Positions 1 to 9,279 of a DNA stretch of 64,000 nt are shown here, piece after piece. Each line of letters opens with the position of its first letter. Within the stretch, counting starts at the first letter, position 1. A model generated the notes under the pieces. That model was given only the letters and a program-made list of their open reading frames with translations. It ran no database searches and was not told where the DNA came from. Where the stretch lies: the NCBI RefSeq assembly GCF_902833145.1, contig NZ_CADFEN010000004.1, forward strand, positions 62,001 to 126,000, written 5' to 3'. The stretch comes from Burkholderia sp. BCC0506 (GTDB lineage Bacteria; Pseudomonadota; Gammaproteobacteria; Burkholderiales; Burkholderiaceae). Both the position numbers and the translations under genes were made by a program.

Positions 1-62
1 CCGAGTTTCGGGCCGGGGATCGTGTCCTGGATCAGCGCCCAATAGGCGCTGCCGCTCAGATC
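1..62 (-). pseudogene. MFS transporter fragment (interrupted, runs off the left edge)
   Basis: Read on the minus strand from about position 65 down to 1, the sequence encodes SAYWALIQDTIPGPKLG. This resembles the conserved transmembrane segment and following loop of anion:cation-symporter MFS permeases. No membrane-protein coding continues upstream, because beyond about position 64 the DNA is quinone oxidoreductase coding on the opposite strand, and the minus frame meets a stop at 84-86. The 5' part of the transporter is therefore missing and its 3' part lies outside the window. The assignment rests on about 20 residues, so the family is a plausible guess. Confidence 0.4.
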
Positions 63-75
63 CGGCATCAACTTC

Positions 76-942
76 ATGGACGTTCACACGCGACAGGGGA
101 AGTACCGCGATTCGCGCACCTATCCCGTGCGGATTCCGTGCACGCTCGGCATGGAGGGCGCAGGGGAGGTCGTCGAGGTGGGGGCGGGCGTCACATCCGT
201 GCGCGCGGGCGATCGCGTCGCGTGGTGCATCGTGTGGGGAGCGTACGCCCAGTATGCAGTCGTCCCCGCCGCGCGGCTTGCACGCATCCCGGACGACATT
301 GCGTACGATCTCGCCGCGGCAGCGATCTTCCAGGGCTCGACCGCGCATTATCTGTTCGACGACGTCGGGAAGCTCGAAGCCGGCATGACCTGCCTCGTCC
401 ATGCGGCATCAGGCGGTATCGGCCAATTGCTGGTGCAATTGGCGAAGCGGCGCGGCGTCGACGTGTTCGCCACGACGAGCACGGCGGACAAGGCCGCGAT
501 CGCGCGGGCGCGCGGTGCGGATCACGTCCTGCTTTACGAGAACGGCGGCTTCGCGGATCGCATCCGCGAACTGACCGATGGTCGAGGTGTGGACGTGGTG
601 TTCGATGCCGTCGGCAGGACGACTTTGCGCGACAGCTTCCGCGCGACCCGCGTGCGCGGGCTGGTCGTCAACTACGGCTCGGTGACAGGCCCGATCCGCG
701 ATCTCGATCCCTACGAACTCGGCGAAGCCGGCTCGCTTTTCCTGACACGCCCGCGGCTCGCCGATCATCTCGCCGACGCGCGCACCGTGCAGCGCCGCGC
801 CGACGACGTGTTCGCCGCCATCGGGCAGCGCGCGCTGCATGTCGAAATCAACGGACACTACACGCTGGACAACGTCGAGGAAGCGCATGCGGCCCTCGAG
901 GAGCGCCGCCAGTCGGGCAAGGCGGTGATGGACATCGGGTAG
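76..942 (+). CDS. NADPH:quinone oxidoreductase, 5'-truncated
   Basis: Zinc-independent medium-chain dehydrogenase/reductase of the quinone oxidoreductase type: GroES-like N-terminal half, then a nucleotide-binding fold with the motif AASGGIGQLLVQLA at about residues 113-126. Family members are near 325 residues; this frame gives 288. Coding similarity begins at about position 64, where GINFMDV (usually about 40 residues into the protein) is abruptly preceded by unrelated sequence with an in-frame stop at 43-45. The first 30-40 residues, their promoter and ribosome site are therefore lost. The ATG at 76 is only the first available start, with no convincing ribosome-binding site. The gene is probably a non-expressed remnant unless transcribed from the flanking fragment. 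Confidence 0.75.
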   Translation: MDVHTRQGKYRDSRTYPVRIPCTLGMEGAGEVVEVGAGVTSVRAGDRVAWCIVWGAYAQYAVVPAARLARIPDDIAYDLAAAAIFQGSTAHYLFDDVGKLEAGMTCLVHAASGGIGQLLVQLAKRRGVDVFATTSTADKAAIARARGADHVLLYENGGFADRIRELTDGRGVDVVFDAVGRTTLRDSFRATRVRGLVVNYGSVTGPIRDLDPYELGEAGSLFLTRPRLADHLADARTVQRRADDVFAAIGQRALHVEINGHYTLDNVEEAHAALEERRQSGKAVMDIG

Positions 943-1070
943 TCCCCGCCGAGCGTTCATACGACGCAGATGCCGGTGCGGCGATGTGCATGCGTCACCG
1001 GTGACGAACGCGTTCCTCGGCCCGACAGGAACGGCGTTTCGCATGCGGCGTGCCGCAGCGGCATGCACGA

Positions 1071-1538
1071 TCAAAGCGGAAGCACGGAAGTCTGCTTGAT
1101 CTTCTGCATCGGAATCTCGGTCTTCACGCTCTGCACGCCCTCTATCCGGGTCAAGTGGTCGATCTGGAGTTTCCGGTACGCGTCGATATCGGCGGTCACG
1201 ACACGCAGCAGGCAATCGCAATCGCCCGCCATCAGGTGGCACTCGAGCACCTGTGGAAGACGTTGAACCGCCTCGGTGAAACGGTCGACGGTTTTCGCGT
1301 CCTGGCTCGTCAGCCAGATGCGGACGAAGACGGTCAACCCCGCGCCGATCTTCGATGCGTCGAGCAGCGCCGCGTAGCGCTCGATGACACCCGCCTGTTC
1401 CAGTTGCCTGACGCGACGCAGGCACGGTGACGGCGACAAGCCCACTTTCTGCGCCAGTTCCACGTTTTGGATGCGCCCGTCTTCCTGGAGCGCTCTCAGA
1501 ATGCGGCGGTCCATTTCGTCCAGCTCGATCATGGCCAT
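1071..1538 (-). CDS. Lrp/AsnC family transcriptional regulator
   Basis: A 155-residue protein of normal family length. The N-terminal winged helix-turn-helix (about residues 4-60, with VELAQKVGLSPSPCLRRV as the recognition region) is followed by an alpha/beta RAM ligand-binding domain (about 70-145) containing GDCDCLLRV. Members bind amino acids and regulate amino acid metabolism or export as octamers. The start at 1538 gives MAMIELDEMDRRIL, and a second ATG lies two codons in. It is divergently transcribed from the branched-chain aminotransferase gene across 174 bp, which suggests local control of ilvE. An upstream in-frame start would add an unconserved tail and was not chosen. Confidence 0.9.
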   Translation of the reverse strand: MAMIELDEMDRRILRALQEDGRIQNVELAQKVGLSPSPCLRRVRQLEQAGVIERYAALLDASKIGAGLTVFVRIWLTSQDAKTVDRFTEAVQRLPQVLECHLMAGDCDCLLRVVTADIDAYRKLQIDHLTRIEGVQSVKTEIPMQKIKQTSVLPL

Positions 1539-1712
1539 TGATCCGGTACGGTGGGTTGAGGCATGCGATGCCTGGATAGTCGATTTTCGAAGCATTGCAT
1601 TGCTGAACTGCCTCGATCTTAAGTCGAACACGCAACCTGAAATTATTTTTTCTACGATAAATTTTTGCCCGTAGCAGCCGGGACGGTCCCGCTGCCGATC
1701 AAGGGGCAAACG
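1539..1712. promoter_or_regulatory. Divergent Lrp/ilvE promoter region
   Basis: This 174-bp interval is clearly richer in A+T than its neighbours, notably around 1640-1672, where runs of A and T flank a TACGATAAATTT stretch. It must hold promoters for both divergent genes. Lrp-family proteins prefer such bendable AT-rich DNA, so an operator here is likely, but no single site can be assigned by eye. Confidence 0.5.
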
Positions 1713-2810
1713 ATGAGCACCGATTCCGTCCAGCACTTCGAATTCGAACCAAATCCTCACCCCGTCGCGGCGGCCGAGCGCGCGGCGCTGCTCGCCAATC
1801 CCGGTTTCGGCCGGGTCTTCACGGATCACATGGTGACGATCCGCTACTCGGCGGAACAAGGGTGGCATCACGCGAAAATCGGGCCGCGCGAGCCGTTCCG
1901 GTTCGATCCGGCGACGCTCGTGCTGCACTACGCGCAGGAAATTTTCGAGGGCCTGAAAGCCTACCGGTTGCCGGACGGCGGCGCGGCGTTGTTTCGCCCC
2001 GATGCGAATGCGCGGCGCTTTCGCCATTCGGCCGAGCGGCTCTCGATGGCGCCGCTGCCGGAGGCGATGTTCGTCGAATCGGTCCGTGCGCTGGTCCGGA
2101 CCGACCGCGACTGGATTCCGGCGTTCGACGGCGCGGCGCTGTATTTGCGTCCGTTCATGATCGCGACGGAGGCGGTGCTCGGCGTGAAGCCGTCGCCGGA
2201 GTACCTGTACTGCGTGATCGCGACGCCGGTCGGCGCGTACTTCAAGAGCGGCGCGTCGGGGGTGACGCTGTGGGTGTCGGAGCACTACACGCGGGCCGCG
2301 CCGGGCGGCACGGGCGACGCGAAATGCGGCGGCAACTACGCGGCGAGCCTGGCTGCGCAGGCCGAGGCGACCCGCGAAGGCTGCGAGCAGGTCGTATTTC
2401 TCGACGCGGTCGAACGCCGCTGGATCGAGGAACTGGGCGGGATGAACGTGTTCTTCGTGTTCGACGACGGGTCGATCCAGACGCCGCCGCTGAACGGGAC
2501 GATCCTGCCGGGCATCACGCGCGCGTCGTTGATCACGCTGGCCCGGGATCTGAATTACACGGTGCGGGAGGAGGGCTACACGATCGACCAGTGGCAGGCG
2601 GATGCGCGCAGCGGTCGGCTGGTCGAGGCGTTCGCGTGCGGCACGGCGGCGGTCGTGACGGCGATCGGCAGGGTGAAGGGCCGGACGTACGACTTCACGA
2701 TCGGCGAAGGCGGCACGGGGCCGGTCACGTCGCGCCTGAAGGCGGCGCTGCTCGACATCCAGAACGGGCGCGAAGCCGATCGCCACGGCTGGGTCGAACG
2801 CGTGTTTTGA
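1713..2810 (+). CDS. ilvE: Branched-chain amino acid aminotransferase
   Basis: A fold-type IV PLP-dependent aminotransferase of 365 residues, the size of the long (eukaryote-like) BCAT subgroup. It interconverts leucine, isoleucine and valine with their 2-oxo acids using glutamate/2-oxoglutarate. Family landmarks are ALYLRPFMIATE, the lysine region GDAKCGGNYAASL (the K is the presumed Schiff-base residue), and EELGGMNVFFVF with NGTILPGITR near the C-terminal half. The start at 1713 is preceded by AAGGGG at a good distance; an upstream in-frame start would add 16 unconserved residues. It diverges from the Lrp-type regulator and is probably controlled by it. Confidence 0.93.
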   Translation: MSTDSVQHFEFEPNPHPVAAAERAALLANPGFGRVFTDHMVTIRYSAEQGWHHAKIGPREPFRFDPATLVLHYAQEIFEGLKAYRLPDGGAALFRPDANARRFRHSAERLSMAPLPEAMFVESVRALVRTDRDWIPAFDGAALYLRPFMIATEAVLGVKPSPEYLYCVIATPVGAYFKSGASGVTLWVSEHYTRAAPGGTGDAKCGGNYAASLAAQAEATREGCEQVVFLDAVERRWIEELGGMNVFFVFDDGSIQTPPLNGTILPGITRASLITLARDLNYTVREEGYTIDQWQADARSGRLVEAFACGTAAVVTAIGRVKGRTYDFTIGEGGTGPVTSRLKAALLDIQNGREADRHGWVERVF

Positions 2811-2918
2811 GCTCGGTGCGGCGGCCCTCGCGACACGCGACGCCCGATGGCCGTCACGCAAGCCGCGGCCGGCATCCCGGCCGGAAGCCGCCGCGCAGCC
2901 TCCTGGAATGCTTCGATC

Positions 2919-4832
2919 ATGTCAGCTGTTTCGTTGTCACGGGCGATTGACCGCCTGTTCATTGCCGACCCCGGTCTTCATCGGCTGCTGGGCGGTGTGC
3001 GGGCCGCCCTCGCGAGCCTGCTTGCCGGCGCGCTCGGCATTGCATGGGCGCTCCATCTCGGTTTTGCGATCACCACCGGCGCCGTGGGCATACTTTTCTC
3101 GATGATCGCGCCGCTCTTCCTGCGCGATGCTCACCGGCTGGACTGGTATGAATCGCTTGCCTGGCAGTACGGCGTCGCATGCGCGAGTTTCGCCGCGGCC
3201 ACGGCCGCCGCCGCGAGCCCGTGGCCGGCCGTCGGCAAGGCGGGTTTCGTGATCGTGCTGTTCTGTTCGATGCTGTGCCAGACCCGGGGGCCGCGCACGA
3301 TCGGATGCGCGTTCCTGGCGATCGCGATGTACTACCTCGGGCTGTATCTGCACCCGGCCGCGCCGCAGGCCGGCCACATGCTGGCGATGTCGATCGCAGG
3401 CCCCGCAAGCGTCGTGCTCGTCTGCCGCATGCTGTTGCCGGCGCATGCGGCGCCCACGCCACGGCTCATCGCGCGCTCGGTATCGCTGCAAGCGGCATGC
3501 ATCGCACGAAGCGACACATCGGACGCGGGCGCACTGGATGCGATGGCGCATCTGCTGGCGCTGAACGAAGCCGCCATCGCCCTCGAGCATCACGCGTCGA
3601 CACGCGATGAAGGCGACGCGCATGCGTTGCACGCCGCGCTCGTCGCATTGGAGATCGTGGCGGCGCGACGCGTGCTGAAGCGCGATCGGACCGACGCCGC
3701 CGCCGCGGCGCTACGCGCGGCGATCGCCCGCTTCGAGCGCGTCGCCGACGACGTGGCGGCGCGCATGAGCGCGGCACGTCCGCCCGCGATGCCGCGGCAC
3801 ACGCGCGCGGCGCCGTGGGCTGCCGGCTGGCGCACGCTTGCCTGGTTGCCGGCGATCCGTGCCGCGGCGGCCGCGTGCGCCGCCATGTCGATCGGCGAGA
3901 CGCTGTCGTCGGAGCGGTGGATGTGGGCAGTGCTCAGTACGTTCGTCGTGTTCTTTGGCACGTATTCGTGCGCGGACACGATCTATCGCGGCGCGCAACG
4001 CGTCGCCGGCACGCTCGCCGGCGCGCTTGCGAGCGTACTCGTCGTCGGCGCCGTGCATCATGCGAATGCACTCGCGGCCGTCGTCATGGGCGTTTGCGTG
4101 TTTGCGTGGGCGTACCACATCCTGCACGCGTATGGGCGCGGCGTGTTCTTTCTCACGGTGTTGATCGGTCTCGTCTATGCGCAACTGGGGTTCGAGATCG
4201 GCGCGCTCGCGGAACTGCGTATCGGCGAGGTGTTGATCGGCTGTGCGGTGTCGCTCGCGGCGGCGATGCTGGTGATGCCGCTGGCGGCATCGCGCCACAT
4301 CGCGACGCGCGCGCACGGCCTGTTGGCGGCGTTGCGCGAGCTCGTGCACGAACGCGGCGACGGCGCGCGGCCGGGGGCGGCGCAGACGCGCGCGGCCGAT
4401 CGCCGTTTTCACGACGTGCGCATGGCGATCAGGCCGTTGGCCGCGTGGCGCATGCTTCGTGTCTCCGGCGATGCGCGACGGCTGCTGGACACGCTCTTGG
4501 TCTGCTGGCTGTATGGTCGCATCGCGGCGACCCGCTTGCCGGTCGAAGCCGGTGGGCCGGTCGTCGCATTCGAGCGGCATGCGTGCGCAGCCATCGTCAC
4601 GCGCATCGATGCATTGATGCGCGACCTGGATCGCAGCCGCTCGATGCGACTGGATGCGGTTGCGAACGTCGGGAGCGGCACGCTCGCGATAGCCGGCGAT
4701 CGTCCGTTACCGGACCATCGGGAACTGGCTCGGCTCGACGCGAAGTTGAGCGAACTCAACCGGGTGTTCGAGCGCGCGCTGTTCGGAAAAACACGGGCAA
4801 GGAACGGGCTGGCGCTCGATCCAGAGGCTTGA
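2919..4832 (+). CDS. FUSC family inner-membrane protein
   Basis: A protein of about 637 residues with the arrangement of the fusaric-acid-resistance/aromatic acid exporter family: a hydrophobic N-terminal block of about six membrane segments (roughly residues 25-170), a cytoplasmic helical stretch rich in Ala and His, a second hydrophobic block (roughly 310-460) and a C-terminal cytoplasmic domain. Such proteins are usually the pump component of efflux systems for hydroxylated aromatic acids, often with a small membrane protein and a membrane-fusion protein; neither lies beside it here. The start at 2919 (MSAVSLSRAIDRL) was chosen over one 24 codons upstream because the extra residues look non-coding. 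The substrate is unknown. It converges with the response regulator gene, 15 bp away. Confidence 0.8.
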   Translation: MSAVSLSRAIDRLFIADPGLHRLLGGVRAALASLLAGALGIAWALHLGFAITTGAVGILFSMIAPLFLRDAHRLDWYESLAWQYGVACASFAAATAAAASPWPAVGKAGFVIVLFCSMLCQTRGPRTIGCAFLAIAMYYLGLYLHPAAPQAGHMLAMSIAGPASVVLVCRMLLPAHAAPTPRLIARSVSLQAACIARSDTSDAGALDAMAHLLALNEAAIALEHHASTRDEGDAHALHAALVALEIVAARRVLKRDRTDAAAAALRAAIARFERVADDVAARMSAARPPAMPRHTRAAPWAAGWRTLAWLPAIRAAAAACAAMSIGETLSSERWMWAVLSTFVVFFGTYSCADTIYRGAQRVAGTLAGALASVLVVGAVHHANALAAVVMGVCVFAWAYHILHAYGRGVFFLTVLIGLVYAQLGFEIGALAELRIGEVLIGCAVSLAAAMLVMPLAASRHIATRAHGLLAALRELVHERGDGARPGAAQTRAADRRFHDVRMAIRPLAAWRMLRVSGDARRLLDTLLVCWLYGRIAATRLPVEAGGPVVAFERHACAAIVTRIDALMRDLDRSRSMRLDAVANVGSGTLAIAGDRPLPDHRELARLDAKLSELNRVFERALFGKTRARNGLALDPEA

Positions 4833-4847
4833 ACGACGAAATCCATT

Positions 4848-5891
4848 TCATGCGCGCTCGAGCATCTTGAGCGCCGCGGCGGCTGCCCCCGCACGGGTCT
4901 CGACGTGGAGCTTGCGGAACAGGTGTTCGAGATGTTTGTTCACCGTGCGCGGGGCGATGCCCAGGATGTCGCCGATATCGCGGTTGGTCTTGCCGTGCGA
5001 CACCCAGAGCAGCACTTCGGCCTCGCGCAGGGTCAGGCCGAAGCGTTCGGCGAGCGCATGGCAATGCGCGGTGTCGTCTCTTTCCTTGAGGATCACGATC
5101 CATTCGCCCGGTTCCGGACCGCGTGTCGCGCTGGCCGAGCGGCGTATCTGGCCCGAGCTGAATTCGTGCACGGCGTCGCCCGGGGCGCCGCGCGCGAGCC
5201 AGTCGACGAACCAGGTGCGCAGCGGCACCGGCAGCTTCGGCGGCGCACCGGTATCGTGTGCGTTCGCCGTTTGCGCGGCATCGGCGGGGCCGTCATGCGC
5301 AGTCGTGTACGCAGCGATATGATGCGCGGCCTGCGGGCTCTGCCACCGGATCGTGCCATCCGCACCGACGATCAGCGCCGCGCGCGTGTCGAGCGACAGG
5401 GCGGCCTCCGCGTACAACTGCGCGCGTGAACGCCGCACGTGGGCACCGATGCGCGCGCACAGCTCCTCGGGCTGCACCGGCTTGGTCACGTAATCGATGC
5501 CGCCCACGCGAAAGCCGCGTACGACGTGCTCGCTCTCCGTCAGTGCAGTCATGAAGATCACGGGCAGATGCTCGTGCCGTCCGTCCTGCTTGATACGCAC
5601 GCACGTTTCGAAGCCGTCCATGCCGGGCATCATGGCGTCGAGCAGCACCACGTCGGGCGTCACGCGCGCGAGGCGTTTGAGCGCATCCTCGCCGGACAAG
5701 GCGACGATCACCGCGTAGCCGTGCGCCTGCAGCGTATCGGACAGAAAGGCGAGGTTCTCCGGCGTGTCGTCGACGATCAGGATCATGGGCCGTTCGCGCC
5801 GCCACGCGGCCGGGTCGTCGACGATCGGAGAAGCCACGATCGTGGTGTGCGCGTCACGCGTTCGCGCCGCGCGCGAGTCGGTCAAGTTCAT
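4848..5891 (-). CDS. LuxR/NarL-type response regulator of the amide cluster
   Basis: 347 residues. The receiver domain (about 37-150) has acidic residues D41/D42, phosphoacceptor D85 in LLDAMMPG, T115 and K137. A central PAS-like stretch (about 165-265) follows, then a C-terminal LuxR helix-turn-helix (about 285-345; GKTNRDIGDILGIAPRTVNK). The receiver-linker-LuxR architecture suggests direct promoter activation on phosphorylation. Its 5' end overlaps the 3' end of the permease-kinase gene by 38 bp, so the two are co-translated and form a cognate pair. Its likely target is the divergent amide transporter operon. The start at 5891 is the longest; an internal ATG just before ILIVDD would remove 35 residues and the overlap. 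Confidence 0.88.
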   Translation of the reverse strand: MNLTDSRAARTRDAHTTIVASPIVDDPAAWRRERPMILIVDDTPENLAFLSDTLQAHGYAVIVALSGEDALKRLARVTPDVVLLDAMMPGMDGFETCVRIKQDGRHEHLPVIFMTALTESEHVVRGFRVGGIDYVTKPVQPEELCARIGAHVRRSRAQLYAEAALSLDTRAALIVGADGTIRWQSPQAAHHIAAYTTAHDGPADAAQTANAHDTGAPPKLPVPLRTWFVDWLARGAPGDAVHEFSSGQIRRSASATRGPEPGEWIVILKERDDTAHCHALAERFGLTLREAEVLLWVSHGKTNRDIGDILGIAPRTVNKHLEHLFRKLHVETRAGAAAAALKMLERA

Positions 5892-8800
5892 GCTCGAGTT
5901 CCCTTAACTGAAAACGTTCGGCCAACGCGCGCAACGCGTCGACTTGATCGCGCAGCTCGGGCCAGGTCTCGCGGGCGGCGTCGAGCCGTTCGATCACGCC
6001 CTGTACGTAGCCGACTTCGAGATGCGCATGCAGACGTTCGACGAGTTCGCGCGGCCACGCGGCGGGCGTGAGCGGCCGTGTCGCGACCGCCGGTAGCGCG
6101 CTCGCACCGGTATCGGAGGCAATCCAGTCGAGTGCAAGCAGCTGCGCCAGCTTGTCGAGCAGCAGGTTCACCTGCAGCGGTTTCACCAGATAGCCCTTGC
6201 ATCCGGTCGCGCTCGCGCGATCGCGGTCGTCGGCGAACGCGTTGGCGGAGAGCAGAACGATGGGCGCGTTCGACAACTGATTCTCGGAGATCAGGCGGCT
6301 GGTTTCGTAGCCGTCCATCAACGGCATCGAAATGTCCATGATGATGGCGTCCGCCGTGTGCATCGCCAGCCAGCGCAGCGCATCGGTGCCGCTGGCCGCC
6401 TCGGCGACGTCGAAGCCGAGCGGCGTGAGCAATTGCACGACGATGTCGCGCTGATCGTCGAGGTCGTCGACCACGAGAATGGTGCGGCGCGCCCCCGTAT
6501 AGCCGCGGATCGACGCGAGTTCGGCGTGGGTGTCGGCCGCCGCGTCGACGGCGGGGGCGAACAGGCGTACCACGAAGCGCGTGCCGTGCCCGACTTCGCT
6601 GTCCACTTCCAGGCTGCCGCCGAGCGCTTGCGTGAGCAGCCGGCAGATCGTGAGTCCGAGGCCCGCGCCGTGATCGTACGCATGGGCCGCCTCGCCGCGT
6701 TCGAACGGCAGGAACAGGCGCTCCATTTCGGTGGGCGGGATGCCGGGGCCGGTATCGATCACCTCGAATTTGAGGGTATCGAGCACGTGACCGACGCGCA
6801 GCGTGATCGTGCCGCTCGACGTGAAGCGGATCGCATTGCCGATCAGGTTGGTGAGGATCTGGCTCATGCATTTCTGGTCGGTGCGCACGGTGGCGGGCAG
6901 CCGGCCGACCGTCTGCACGTCGAAGGCGAGTGCTTTTTCGAGCGCCTGCGGGCGCAGCATCGACGTCAGGTGCGAGACGAAATCGGCGAGGGATACCTTC
7001 GCGATGTTCAACTGAAGCTTGCCCGCCTCGATGCGCGCGATGTCGAGCAGGCCGTCGACCAGCGCGAGCAGATGCTCGCCGCTGCGATGGATCGTGCGCA
7101 CGGCGTTGTAGCGCATGGGCGTGAGTTCTTCCTTCGCCTGCAGCAGCAACTGCGTGTAGCCGAGAATGCTGTTCAGCGGCGTGCGCAATTCATGGCTCAA
7201 ACCCGAGACGTAACGGCTCTTGGCCTGATTGGCCGATTCCGCGGCGGCGGTCGCACGCTTGAGCGCCGCGTCGGTTTTCTGGTGCGCGTCGATTTCGAGC
7301 ATCAGCAGCTCGTTTTGCCGCTGCGACTCTTCCTGCGTGACGCGGCGATTTTCCCGCTCCAGCACGAACCACCAGGCCGCGATGCAGCCCACCAGCGACA
7401 GCGCGAAAAAGATCTTCAGAAAGCTGCCCGAAAGCGCCTGGCCGATCGACGGCCCGGCGGCGATCATCGACGTCGCGCTTTGAGACCAGATCAGATAGAG
7501 CACGCTGCCCAGCACCGCGAGCATGGCGAGCACGAGGCTCGCATAGTGAATGAGCCGCAGCGCGGCGGGGCCGAGCCGTGCGCCCGGGAGCACGCGGTGC
7601 AGCGCGCGGCCGGCCTGCGACGCGAAGCGCGCGTGCGGCTTGCAGCGATCGTGGCAGCGCGAGTCGAGCGAGCAGCACAGCGAGCAGATCGTGCCTCCGT
7701 AGGCCGGGCAGTACGCCGTATCGTCGGGCTCGAAGGTGTTTTCGCAAATCGCGCAGCGCAGCGAGGGCGCGTCGCCGGTAGGCTGCGCGGCGCGGGCAAT
7801 GTAAAAGCGACCGCGCGTGAGTATCGCGAGCACCGGCGCGCACGCGAACGCCGCGCCGAACGCGATGAACGACGACATCGCCTGGGCGAGCACGCCGAAC
7901 AGGCCGCTATGCGCGAGCATCGCGACGGCGGCTGCGATCAGCATCGCGCCGACGCCCACGGGATTCACATCGTAGAGATGCGCGCGCTTGAACTCGATAT
8001 GTCGCGGGCTATAGCCGAGCGGCTTGTTGACGACGAGATCGGCGAACAGCGCGCCGATCCACGCAATCGCGATGTTCGCGTAGAGCGACAGCACCTTCGC
8101 GATTGCGTCGAACACGCCCATTTCGACGAGCAGCAGCGCGATCATGACGTTGAACACGAGCCATACCACGCGGCCCGGATGGCTGTGCGTGAGCCGTGCG
8201 AAAAAATTGGACCACGCGAGCGAGCCCGCATAGGCATTGGTCACGTTGATCTTCAACTGCGAGACGATCACGAACAGCGTCATCGCCGGCAGCGCCCAGC
8301 TCGCGAGCCCCAACGGATCGAGCAGCAGATGATAGGCGACGAGGTACATCTGCGTAGGCTCGGTGGCGTGGCCGGCATCGACTTCGTACTGGAGCGCGAT
8401 GAAGGCGAGCAGAGCGCCGCCCAGCATCTTGAGCGCGCCGGGCACGATCCAGCCGGGCCCCGTCGAGAGCAACGCGAACCACCAGCGCGTGCGGTTCTTC
8501 GCGGTGAGCGGCGGCAGGAAACGCAGATAGTCCACCTGTTCGCCGACCTGGACGATCAGCGCGAACACGACCGTCGACGCCTGGCCGAAGGCGATCAGGC
8601 TGAACGCGCGGCCCTGCGGCGCGAAGCCCGCGAAGGTGGTCCATTGCGCGATCAGGTCGGGATGGCGCCACAGCACGGCGGCGTAGGGCAGCACGAACAA
8701 GACGAGCCACAGCGGCTGCGTCCAGCTTTGCAGGCGGTTGATCAGCGTGATGCCGAACATGACGATCGGAATCACGACGAGCGAACTTACGACGTAGGCG

Positions 8801-9279
8801 ATCGCCAGCGAAATATGGAAATACAGCTGGAGCGCAAGCGACATGATGGCCGCTTCGAGCGCGAAAAAAATGAACGTGAACACCGCGTACAGCAGCGAAG
8901 TGACCGTCGAGCCGATATAGCCGAAGCCCGCGCCACGCGTGAGCAGGTCCATGTCCACGCCGTAGCGCGCCGCGTAATAGCTGATGGGCAGGCTCGTGAG
9001 CCAGATCAGCACGGAGACGGCCGCGATGGCCCAGACCGCGTTCGTGAAGCCGTAGTTGACGACGAGACTGCCGCCGATCGCTTCCAGCACCAGGAACGAC
9101 ACGGCGCCGATTGCCGTATTGGCCACGCGCAGCTCCGACCAGCGCCGGAACGAGCGCGGCGTGAAGCGCAGCGCGTAGTCCTCGAGGGTTTCGTCGCCGA
9201 CCCAGGCGTTGTAGTCGCGACGCACCTTGACGATGCGTTGCGTACCGGGCGCGCCCACTGACGGGTGACTCTGGGACAT
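5854..9279 (-). CDS. NCS1 permease-histidine kinase-receiver hybrid sensor
   Basis: A 1141-residue fusion. Residues 25-490 are a full-length NCS1 (purine/cytosine/hydantoin-type) transporter with about twelve membrane segments. A cysteine-rich knuckle follows (C509, C512, C524, C532, C535, C536, C542, C546), then two more membrane segments (about 577-600 and 620-640). A coiled linker leads to the kinase: phosphoacceptor H696 in GLSHELRTP, an N box near 811, DTGPGIP at 842-848 and GAGLGL at 871-876. A receiver has D935-D939 acidic residues, D982 and K1033, and a helical tail ends the protein. It probably senses or transports an amide-like nitrogen compound and signals to the overlapping response regulator. 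The start at 9279 gives MSQSHPSV; upstream codons are unconserved. Ligand and actual transport ability are unknown. Confidence 0.88.
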   Translation of the reverse strand: MSQSHPSVGAPGTQRIVKVRRDYNAWVGDETLEDYALRFTPRSFRRWSELRVANTAIGAVSFLVLEAIGGSLVVNYGFTNAVWAIAAVSVLIWLTSLPISYYAARYGVDMDLLTRGAGFGYIGSTVTSLLYAVFTFIFFALEAAIMSLALQLYFHISLAIAYVVSSLVVIPIVMFGITLINRLQSWTQPLWLVLFVLPYAAVLWRHPDLIAQWTTFAGFAPQGRAFSLIAFGQASTVVFALIVQVGEQVDYLRFLPPLTAKNRTRWWFALLSTGPGWIVPGALKMLGGALLAFIALQYEVDAGHATEPTQMYLVAYHLLLDPLGLASWALPAMTLFVIVSQLKINVTNAYAGSLAWSNFFARLTHSHPGRVVWLVFNVMIALLLVEMGVFDAIAKVLSLYANIAIAWIGALFADLVVNKPLGYSPRHIEFKRAHLYDVNPVGVGAMLIAAAVAMLAHSGLFGVLAQAMSSFIAFGAAFACAPVLAILTRGRFYIARAAQPTGDAPSLRCAICENTFEPDDTAYCPAYGGTICSLCCSLDSRCHDRCKPHARFASQAGRALHRVLPGARLGPAALRLIHYASLVLAMLAVLGSVLYLIWSQSATSMIAAGPSIGQALSGSFLKIFFALSLVGCIAAWWFVLERENRRVTQEESQRQNELLMLEIDAHQKTDAALKRATAAAESANQAKSRYVSGLSHELRTPLNSILGYTQLLLQAKEELTPMRYNAVRTIHRSGEHLLALVDGLLDIARIEAGKLQLNIAKVSLADFVSHLTSMLRPQALEKALAFDVQTVGRLPATVRTDQKCMSQILTNLIGNAIRFTSSGTITLRVGHVLDTLKFEVIDTGPGIPPTEMERLFLPFERGEAAHAYDHGAGLGLTICRLLTQALGGSLEVDSEVGHGTRFVVRLFAPAVDAAADTHAELASIRGYTGARRTILVVDDLDDQRDIVVQLLTPLGFDVAEAASGTDALRWLAMHTADAIIMDISMPLMDGYETSRLISENQLSNAPIVLLSANAFADDRDRASATGCKGYLVKPLQVNLLLDKLAQLLALDWIASDTGASALPAVATRPLTPAAWPRELVERLHAHLEVGYVQGVIERLDAARETWPELRDQVDALRALAERFQLRELEHELDRLARGANA

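Noticed and set aside
6358-9261. 967-codon open frame on the plus strand opposite the permease-kinase gene
   Set aside because: Low-complexity charged translation antisense to a recognisable multidomain protein; no start context.
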